Shown piece by piece: positions 1 to 5,204 of a stretch of 5,204 bases of DNA (its first letter is position 1; each line of letters opens with the position of its first letter). Both the position numbers and the translations under genes were made by a program. The notes under the pieces are model-generated. The model did no database searches. It was given only the letters and a program-made list of their open reading frames with translations, and was not told where the DNA came from. The stretch is from Acidovorax sp. (lineage in GTDB: Bacteria > Pseudomonadota > Gammaproteobacteria > Burkholderiales > Burkholderiaceae_C): the NCBI GenBank assembly GCA_011620245.1, contig WOZN01000300.1, forward strand, positions 1 through 5,204, read 5' to 3'.

Positions 1-13
1 TTCACAGGGGATG

Positions 14-43
14 GGGTATTATCCCGGCTTTGCCGCAATACCC
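14..43 (+). other. stem-loop in the leader upstream of mreB
   Basis: GGGTATT (14-20) pairs with AATACCC (37-43), and inside it CGGC (25-28) pairs with GCCG (32-35) around a TTT loop, with unpaired ATCC (21-24) and C36. This is seen directly. No T-run follows on either strand, so a plain intrinsic terminator is unlikely. TATTAT at 17-22 resembles a sigma70 -10 box (5 of 6), but its -35 would lie left of the window, and ATTATC read on the minus strand is equally -10-like. It could be 5' UTR structure of the mreB transcript or part of a control region shared with a gene to the left. Its function is unknown. Confidence 0.3.
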
Positions 44-141
44 TCCTGACTGCCGGTCATCGTGCGGAAAAAGCGAAATTTGCCCCCCCAACCACCCCCT
101 GACACACCCCGCGACGGCAGGCCGAAGTGCATGCCGTGCCT

Positions 142-148
142 GAGAGGA
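142..148 (+). promoter_or_regulatory. mreB ribosome binding site
   Basis: The purine-rich GAGAGGA lies 7 nt before the ATG at 156, a good Shine-Dalgarno distance. It fixes the mreB start, which also gives the family-typical N-terminus. I could not identify a convincing promoter between 44 and 141; that stretch is C-rich on the + strand (seven Cs at 83-89). Confidence 0.75.
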
Positions 149-155
149 TTTTTGA

Positions 156-1199
<1,044 letters not shown>

Positions 1200-1211
1200 G
1201 ACCGGGACCGC

Positions 1212-1225
1212 CTGTGCCTGCACAG
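1212..1225 (+). other. small hairpin just after mreB
   Basis: CTGTGC (1212-1217) and GCACAG (1220-1225) form a perfect 6-bp inverted repeat with only CT between them, starting 12 nt after the mreB stop. With so tight a loop the outer pairs are the realistic stem. There is no T-run behind it. It could protect the 3' end of the mreB message or be chance. Confidence 0.3.
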
Positions 1226-1270
1226 ATTGCATGCTCATGACTTGCGCAAAACAGGCCCAGGCAAGCCGCC

Positions 1271-1298
1271 TGCCACAAAGGCATGTGCCATTGTGGCA
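1271..1298 (+). terminator. candidate terminator/attenuator hairpin between mreB and mreC
   Basis: A nearly perfect 28-nt palindrome: TGCCACAA (1271-1278) pairs with TTGTGGCA (1291-1298), then after one A-A mismatch GGCA (1280-1283) pairs with TGCC (1286-1289). That makes 12 pairs in total around a TG tip, so the innermost pair probably opens. The following bases, TCCTTGTTTG, are T-rich but not a clean U-tract, so termination would be partial. The position 72 nt after mreB suits attenuation that yields more MreB than MreC/MreD/PBP2, a ratio known in other rod-shaped bacteria. The structure is seen; the function is inferred. The stem is symmetric, so a binding site for a dimeric protein is an alternative. 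Confidence 0.5.
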
Positions 1299-1309
1299 TC
1301 CTTGTTTGC

Positions 1310-1469
1310 GTAAGTCCTACTTGATTGGCCACATATCTCAGACAAAACCCGTTCGCCCTGAGCCTGTCGAAGGGCCGCACCCACGCAGCGCCCCGGCTTC
1401 GACAGGCTCAGCCCGAACGGATGGGATGAGATATCTGAGACAAGTTGCCAATGAAGAAGTCCTAATACG
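1310..1469. repeat. imperfect inverted-repeat element around a dispersed intergenic repeat (MITE-like)
   Basis: The core arms at 1349-1372 and 1397-1420 match in inverted orientation at 22 of 24 bases and share CTGAGCCTGTCGAAG; the loop between them is 24 bases. The symmetry reaches further out: 1320-1332 matches the reverse complement of 1444-1456 at 11 of 13, TCTCAGA (1336-1342) mirrors TCTGAGA (1434-1440), and CGTA (1310-1313) mirrors TACG (1466-1469). AAGTCCTA occurs as a direct repeat near both ends (1312-1319, 1457-1464), and ATATCT(C/G)AGACAA at 1333-1345 and 1431-1443. The core is a dispersed intergenic sequence I recognise from many proteobacterial genomes; translated, it yields recurring spurious peptides such as VRPEPVEG and LRQAQGERV. 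No transposase is present. Element boundaries and mobility are inferred. Confidence 0.7.
1349..1420. repeat. core hairpin of the CTGAGCCTGTCGAAG-type repeat
   Basis: Two 24-nt arms (1349-1372 and 1397-1420) differ from perfect inversion only at two adjacent positions (CC at 1356-1357 against the GG expected), with a 24-nt GC-rich loop. In RNA this would be a very stable stem that could slow exonucleases or the polymerase between mreB and mreC. The sequence type is known as a dispersed intergenic repeat; its role here is not established. Confidence 0.75.
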
Positions 1470-1569
1470 GTTTTCCACTGCATGACTGACCGCGTTCGCA
1501 CCAATGCCTTGTGGGCATGCATCCGCTGCCCGGCGGGCGTGTTGCCTGGCCTGACAACAACGATGTGCC
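1470..1569 (+). other. leader just upstream of mreC, no gene seen
   Basis: This 100-bp stretch carries only short inverted repeats: ATGCC (1504-1508) with GGCAT (1514-1518), GCCCG (1528-1532) with CGGGC (1534-1538), and TGTTG (1540-1544) with CAACA (1555-1559). There is no purine-rich ribosome binding site before mreC and no convincing promoter. An in-frame TGA at 1552-1554 excludes any longer mreC. I see no coding potential of its own. Confidence 0.4.
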
Positions 1570-2490
1570 ATGCCGCCCGGAACCCTTGAGCGCAGCGCGC
1601 CGCCGTTTTTCAGGCAAGGGCCGTCGGCCCTTTCCAGACTGGCCCTCTACAGCGCGTTGGCGCTGTTTTTGATGGTGGCGGATGCGCGCTTTCAACTCAC
1701 CGGCGCATTGCGCCAGGTGGTGGCCACCGGTATTTACCCGGTGCAATGGCTGATGCTGCAGCCGGTCGAGTTCATCGCCCGGGGCAGTGGCTACTTCGAG
1801 TCCCTGAAAACGGCCCAGCAAGACGCCGATGCGATGCGCAAGCAAATGGTCGCGATGTCGCAGCGCGCCATGCAGGCGGAGCAGTTGATGCAGGAGAACG
1901 CCCGGCTGCGCCAGTTGCTGAACCTGCGACCCCGGCTGGAAACCCCCGCCCAGGCGGCGCAGGTGATCTACGACACTGCGGATCCCTACACCCGGCGGGT
2001 GGTGGTGGACCAGGGCCGTATGGCAGGGGTGGAACCGGGGTCGCCGGTGCTCGACGAGAAAGGGGTGCTGGGCCAGGTCACGCGGGTGCATCCGTTCGTG
2101 AGCGAGGTCACCTTGCTGGTTGACCGCGATCAGGCCATTCCGGTGCTGAATATCCGCACCGGTGTCCGTGGCGTCGCCTACGGGGACCCGGTGGCGGGCC
2201 ATGCCGGGGGCCTGGAGTTGCGCTTCATGCCGGCGAACGCCGACGTCGTCGAGGGGGATCTGCTCACGACCAGCGGGGTCGATGGGGTTTATCCACCGGG
2301 GCTGCCCGTCGCCAGGGTATTGCGCGTGGAGCGGCGGGCCGACTCGGCATTTGCCCGCATCTATTGCGTGCCCATTGCCGGGGTGCAAGGGGCCCGCCAT
2401 GTGATGCTGCTCAAGCCAATGGCCGAGCCTTTGCCAGAGCGGCCCGAACCCGCAGCGGAGCTTCCTGGCAAGAAAGGGGCTCGCAAGTGA
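1570..2490 (+). CDS. mreC: rod shape-determining protein MreC
   Basis: Bitopic inner-membrane protein whose periplasmic part forms filaments or dimers and activates PBP2/RodA, linking MreB and MreD to wall synthesis. The product has 306 residues, normal for the family. Order: short cytoplasmic N-terminus (FFRQGPS at 13-19), one transmembrane helix (about 23-38), a coiled coil rich in Q/M/R/L (about 75-118), then the beta-barrel periplasmic domain (about 130-282) with the conserved GDLLTTSGVDGVYPPGLPVA (229-248), and a Pro/Glu- then Lys/Arg-rich tail. ATG 1570 is the first possible start after an in-frame TGA at 1552. It has no evident Shine-Dalgarno sequence, and an out-of-frame ATG at 1563 opens an 8-codon ORF that overlaps the start (ends 1589). 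Translation may therefore be weak. Identity is firm; the exact start is probable. Confidence 0.95.
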   Translation: MPPGTLERSAPPFFRQGPSALSRLALYSALALFLMVADARFQLTGALRQVVATGIYPVQWLMLQPVEFIARGSGYFESLKTAQQDADAMRKQMVAMSQRAMQAEQLMQENARLRQLLNLRPRLETPAQAAQVIYDTADPYTRRVVVDQGRMAGVEPGSPVLDEKGVLGQVTRVHPFVSEVTLLVDRDQAIPVLNIRTGVRGVAYGDPVAGHAGGLELRFMPANADVVEGDLLTTSGVDGVYPPGLPVARVLRVERRADSAFARIYCVPIAGVQGARHVMLLKPMAEPLPERPEPAAELPGKKGARK

Positions 2491-2537
2491 TGCGCTGCAG
2501 CAGGAATGCCATGCCTAAGAACTTGTTCACGGTCTAA
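2490..2537 (+). CDS. possible 15-codon coupling ORF between mreC and mreD
   Basis: The A of the mreC stop TGA is also the first base of an ATG (TGATG, 2488-2492). This opens a 15-residue ORF, MRCSRNAMPKNLFTV, ending in TAA at 2535-2537. That stop lies inside the TAAGGAG Shine-Dalgarno sequence of mreD, and the ORF is in the same frame as mreD. AAAGGGG at 2473-2479 could serve as its ribosome binding site. It resembles a translational-coupling leader that carries ribosomes from mreC to mreD. It could equally be a relic of a longer mreD N-terminus, or chance. The peptide matches nothing I know. Confidence 0.3.
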   Translation: MRCSRNAMPKNLFTV

Positions 2538-2541
2538 GGAG
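2535..2541 (+). promoter_or_regulatory. mreD ribosome binding site
   Basis: TAAGGAG is a near-consensus Shine-Dalgarno sequence ending 8 nt before the ATG at 2550, so it decides the mreD start in favour of 2550 over the in-frame ATG at 2556. Its first three bases are the stop codon of the 15-codon ORF upstream. Confidence 0.8.
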
Positions 2542-2549
2542 CTCGTGCC

Positions 2550-3068
2550 ATGATCATGCCGCGTGGGCAGCCATTGCTGCTGCCAGTCAATCCGGTCTTC
2601 ATTGTCGCCAGTCTGGTGGCAGGTTTGGCGATCAACTTTCTGCCGCTCGGGCGCGTGGTCTGGATGCCCGATATCCTGATGCTGCTGCTGGCGTTCTGGG
2701 TAGTGCACCAGCCCCAGCGCATCGGCATGGGCATCGCCTTCGTGCTGGGCTTGTGCATGGATGTCCAGCAGTCGTCCTGGCTGGGTCAGCATGCCCTGGC
2801 CTACACGGTTGTGGCGTTTGGCGCGATGGTGATGCACCGGCGCCTGCTGTGGTTCAGCGTTCCGTTCCAGGCATTGCAGGTATTTCCCTTGCTTGTACTC
2901 GCCCATGCGGTGGAGCTGTTGTTGCGCATGGTGGGCGGTGGAATCTTTCCCGGTTTCTGGGGGCTGCTCGCACCCGTGCTGGAGGCCTTGCTCTGGCCCC
3001 TGGTCAGCTGGGTGCTGCTGGCGCCGCAGCGGCGCCCGCCGGATCGCGACGAGAACCGGCCCCTGTGA
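2550..3068 (+). CDS. mreD: rod shape-determining membrane protein MreD
   Basis: Polytopic inner-membrane component of the elongasome that binds MreC and helps tune PBP2 activation. The product has 172 residues, typical for proteobacterial MreD (about 160-175). It is almost entirely hydrophobic, with about five membrane segments, roughly at 15-32, 41-52, 57-71, 82-95 and 105-126, and a last hydrophobic stretch at about 136-158. The charged C-terminus (PQRRPPDRDENRPL) is probably cytoplasmic. Conserved points are P40-D41 before the second segment and GLCMDV (67-72), the G-x-x-x-D pattern of the family. The start at 2550 is backed by TAAGGAG 8 nt upstream. The position between mreC and mrdA is the classic one. 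Sequence conservation in MreD is low, so the call rests on hydropathy, the short motifs and context together. Confidence 0.95.
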   Translation: MIMPRGQPLLLPVNPVFIVASLVAGLAINFLPLGRVVWMPDILMLLLAFWVVHQPQRIGMGIAFVLGLCMDVQQSSWLGQHALAYTVVAFGAMVMHRRLLWFSVPFQALQVFPLLVLAHAVELLLRMVGGGIFPGFWGLLAPVLEALLWPLVSWVLLAPQRRPPDRDENRPL

Positions 3069-3082
3069 GTCCTTCTTCGCGC

Positions 3083-3172
3083 ATGACGAAATGTGCCATT
3101 TCAATTTTTGAAGCGCTGCGCGCCACTGCCCGCACGCGCAGTGTGCACGCGGCCAAAGGACGGATGCCATGA
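3083..3172 (+). CDS. possible 29-codon ORF bridging mreD and mrdA
   Basis: An ATG 15 nt after the mreD stop opens a 29-residue frame (begins MTKCAISIFEALRAT, ends KGRMP) whose TGA overlaps the mrdA start as ATGA (3169-3172). Such 4-nt overlaps are typical of translationally coupled genes. However, no Shine-Dalgarno sequence precedes 3083, the peptide is unfamiliar, and open frames are common in DNA this GC-rich. It could be re-initiation coupling or chance. Confidence 0.2.
   Translation: MTKCAISIFEALRATARTRSVHAAKGRMP
3113..3144 (+). other. hairpin in the mreD-mrdA spacer
   Basis: CTGCGCG (3116-3122) pairs perfectly with CGCGCAG (3135-3141), and the stem extends outward by G-U, C-G and G-U pairs (3113-3115 with 3142-3144). 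It sits just behind the small palindrome TTCAA-TTT-TTGAA (3100-3112). No U-run follows, so it is not an ordinary terminator; it ends 10 nt before the mrdA Shine-Dalgarno sequence and may affect mRNA stability or access to that site. Confidence 0.35.
3155..3160 (+). promoter_or_regulatory. mrdA ribosome binding site
   Basis: AAAGGA ends 8 nt before the ATG at 3169 and is the only good purine-rich site in the spacer, which supports that start for mrdA. Confidence 0.75.
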
Positions 3173-5109
3173 CCGAGTTGCGCAACGTCGAGGCCGATGC
3201 ATTGCGGTTTCGCACCCGTGTCGTGGTGGTTGGCGCTGTGGTTTTTCTGGCGTTCTGCCTGATCGTGGCGCGGCTGTTCTTTTTGCAGGTGGTGCGGCAC
3301 GAAGACCTTGCGGCACAGGCTGAGAGCAACCGCACGGCGATCATTCCCATCGTTCCCAACCGCGGCCTCATCCTGGATCGCAATGGTGTGGTGCTGGCAA
3401 CCAACTATGCGGCCTACACCCTCGAAATCACGCCCTCCCGGGTGGGATCGCTGGACGAAACGATGGATGGGTTGTCGCAGATCGTGGAGATTCAGGCGCG
3501 GGATCGCCGCCGCTTCAAGCGGCTGATGGAAGAGTCGCGCAATTTCGAATCCCTGCCCATCCGCACCCGGCTGACCGACGAGGAAGTGGCGCGCTTTACG
3601 GCGCAGCGATACCGGTTTCCCGGGGTGGACATCAAGGCGCGGCTTTTTCGCAGCTATCCCCTGGGCGAAGTGGCAAGCCACGCGATTGGCTATATCGGGC
3701 GCATCAACCAGACGGAAAAAGCCCGCATACAGGACTCTGACGACGAGGCCAACTACCGGGGTACCGAGTACATCGGCAAGCTGGGCATTGAGCAGAGTTA
3801 CGAAGCGGCATTGCATGGCACCACCGGCGTGGAGCGAATGGAGACATCGGCGGGTGGCCGGGCCGTGCGCAAACTGTCCAGCCGTGCGGCCACGCCCGGC
3901 GACAACGTGATGCTGTCGATCGACATCAAGCTGCAAAAGCTCATTGAAGAGTTGTATGGGTCCCGCCGTGGTGCGCTGGTGGCCATCGACCCCCGCAATG
4001 GCGAAATTCTGGCGCTGGTGAGCAAGCCCACGTTCGACCCCAACCTGTTTGTCGAGGGCATCGATGTGGAAAACTGGGCCGCGCTCAATGAGTCCATCGA
4101 CAAGCCCCTGCTGAACCGCGCCTTGCGTGGCACCTACCCGCCTGGCTCGACCTACAAGCCCTTCATGGCATTGGCCGCGCTGCAGCTGGGCAAGCGCTCG
4201 CCCAGCCTGGTGGTGAACGATCCGGGCTTCTACAATTTTGGCGGCCACACCTTTCGCAGCCACGAGGGGGGGCTGGGCGCCGTGGACATGCACCGGGCCA
4301 TCCAGTTTTCGAGCAATACCTATTTTTACTCGCTGGCCGTGGAGATGGGTGTCGATGCCATTCACGATTTCATGGAGCCGCTGGGCTTTGGCCAATCCAC
4401 CGGCATTGACCTCAATGGCGAGGTGCGCGGCACGCTGCCCAGTACCGAGTGGAAGCGCAATGCCTACAAGCGTGCCGACATGAAGCGCTGGTTCCCGGGC
4501 GAAACCGTGTCGCTGGGCATCGGCCAGGGCTACAACAACTTCACCATGCTGCAGCTGGCCCTGGCGCAGGCCACGCTGGCCAACGGCGGGACGCGCTACC
4601 GCCCGCACATGGCCAGGGCCGTGAAGAATGCGGTCACGGGGGCGGTGACGGAGATCGTTCAGCCACCGGGCGAAAACCTGGGCTATCTGCCCGGGAACGT
4701 GAACATCGTGCGCAATGCGATGGTGGCCGTGAACAAGGGGGGCACGGGCACGCGCGTGTTTGCGGGGGCACCCTACACCTCGGGGGGCAAGACCGGCACG
4801 GCCCAGGCAATGGGCCTGGGGCGGAACGTGCGCTACAACGCCAAGGCGCTGGAAGAGCGCCAGCGCGACCATTCCCTGTTCACGGCGTTCGCGCCCGCCG
4901 AAGCACCGACGATTGCGCTGGCACTGATCGTCGAGAACGCCGGTTTTGGCGCCGCGCACGCCGCGCCCATTGCGCGCAGGGTGTTCGACTACTGGCTGGC
5001 GGGGGAATATCCGAGCGAGGCAGACATTGCGGCCATGCAAAAGGGGCAGGCATTGGCACCCATCGGCACGCCACGCAAGGCAGCCGAAATGCCCCTGGTC
5101 GCACCATAA
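3169..5109 (+). CDS. mrdA: penicillin-binding protein 2, peptidoglycan D,D-transpeptidase of the elongasome
   Basis: Class B PBP that forms 4-3 peptide crosslinks in lateral-wall peptidoglycan. It works with the glycosyltransferase RodA and is activated by MreC; it is the target of mecillinam. The product has 646 residues, the usual size. Order: short cytoplasmic N-terminus, membrane anchor (about 17-40), pedestal/dimerisation domain starting with PNRGLILDRNG (63-73) and including YRGTEYIGKLGIEQSYE (196-212), then the transpeptidase domain (about 265-608). All three active-site motifs are present: S327-T-Y-K330 (acyl-serine), S381-S-N383 and K541-T-G-T544 followed by AQ. The start is supported by AAAGGA 8 nt upstream and by the membrane anchor; the stop is TAA. 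It lies 100 bp after mreD. The active-site set looks intact, so the protein should be functional. FtsI/PBP3 is excluded by the length, the pedestal sequence and the mre context. Confidence 0.98.
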   Translation: MTELRNVEADALRFRTRVVVVGAVVFLAFCLIVARLFFLQVVRHEDLAAQAESNRTAIIPIVPNRGLILDRNGVVLATNYAAYTLEITPSRVGSLDETMDGLSQIVEIQARDRRRFKRLMEESRNFESLPIRTRLTDEEVARFTAQRYRFPGVDIKARLFRSYPLGEVASHAIGYIGRINQTEKARIQDSDDEANYRGTEYIGKLGIEQSYEAALHGTTGVERMETSAGGRAVRKLSSRAATPGDNVMLSIDIKLQKLIEELYGSRRGALVAIDPRNGEILALVSKPTFDPNLFVEGIDVENWAALNESIDKPLLNRALRGTYPPGSTYKPFMALAALQLGKRSPSLVVNDPGFYNFGGHTFRSHEGGLGAVDMHRAIQFSSNTYFYSLAVEMGVDAIHDFMEPLGFGQSTGIDLNGEVRGTLPSTEWKRNAYKRADMKRWFPGETVSLGIGQGYNNFTMLQLALAQATLANGGTRYRPHMARAVKNAVTGAVTEIVQPPGENLGYLPGNVNIVRNAMVAVNKGGTGTRVFAGAPYTSGGKTGTAQAMGLGRNVRYNAKALEERQRDHSLFTAFAPAEAPTIALALIVENAGFGAAHAAPIARRVFDYWLAGEYPSEADIAAMQKGQALAPIGTPRKAAEMPLVAP

Positions 5110-5204
5110 TCCCCTCAAAATACAGCTGTCAGCATATTGGACCAGTAATCCTAAAAACGGCAGTTGACCGCTTTGTATCCCTTGCCAGGTCGCATGAAAT
5201 CTAT
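5110..5204 (+). other. AT-richer tail after mrdA, possible lead-in to the next gene
   Basis: These 95 bases are clearly richer in A/T than the genes. They include the PvuII-type palindrome CAGCTG (5123-5128), a weak imperfect stem AAACGG (5155-5160) with CCGCTTT (5168-5174), and TTGACC at 5164-5169, which matches a -35 box at 5 of 6 but lacks a matching -10 at normal spacing. An ATG at 5194 stays open to the window edge, with only a weak AGG before it; it could start the next gene. I see no strong terminator for mrdA, so read-through into a following gene (rodA is the usual neighbour) is possible but not shown. Confidence 0.3.

Noticed and set aside
1..155. Start of a divergent gene (gatC is a neighbour of mreB in related bacteria) on the minus strand
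   Set aside because: No minus-strand start with a ribosome binding site and a recognisable N-terminus is visible; any such gene would begin left of the window.
1349..1420. CRISPR repeat or tRNA-like structure at the strong hairpin
   Set aside because: There is one inverted pair only, no regularly spaced direct repeats, and no cloverleaf or conserved T-loop bases; it fits a REP-like intergenic repeat.
1445..1473. Possible mreC promoter with TTGCCA (1445-1450) as -35
   Set aside because: The -35 matches at 5 of 6, but nothing like TATAAT lies 16-18 bp downstream; TAATAC (1463-1468) is too close and a poor match.
3004..5118. Long open frame of 704 codons on the minus strand opposite mrdA
   Set aside because: It mirrors mrdA almost end to end, has low-complexity His/Arg/Gly/Ala-rich content and no family motifs. 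Long antisense frames are expected opposite GC-rich genes with strong third-position bias.

Overview
This window holds a cell-shape (rod-system / elongasome) gene cluster, all on the + strand: mreB (156-1199), mreC (1570-2490), mreD (2550-3068) and mrdA, which encodes PBP2 (3169-5109). All four genes are complete and each carries its family motifs. The high GC content, strong G/C third-position bias, gene order mreB-mreC-mreD-mrdA and protein sequences point to a betaproteobacterium, most likely Comamonadaceae (Acidovorax-like). The genus is an inference from recall, not from a search.

Layout: 1-155 is a leader with a stem-loop and the mreB ribosome binding site. It is followed by mreB, then an unusually structured 370-bp gap (1200-1569). 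The gap contains a strong 28-nt hairpin (1271-1298), placed like a terminator or attenuator, and an imperfect inverted-repeat element (about 1310-1469). The core of that element is the dispersed 'CTGAGCCTGTCGAAG' intergenic repeat common in proteobacteria. After the gap come mreC, a 59-bp spacer, mreD, a 100-bp spacer, mrdA, and a 95-bp AT-richer tail that may lead to the next gene.

How they work together: MreB forms membrane-bound actin-like filaments. MreC (periplasmic coiled coil plus beta domain) and MreD (multi-span membrane protein) link the filaments to PBP2, the transpeptidase that crosslinks lateral-wall peptidoglycan. The usual partner glycosyltransferase gene, rodA, is not seen; it may lie beyond the right edge.

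I see no undescribed defence, mobile or biosynthetic system here. The observations worth a second look are in the spacers: the hairpin plus inverted-repeat element splitting mreB from mreCD-mrdA, and two tiny ORFs that bridge the mreC-mreD and mreD-mrdA gaps and end exactly at the next gene's initiation site.
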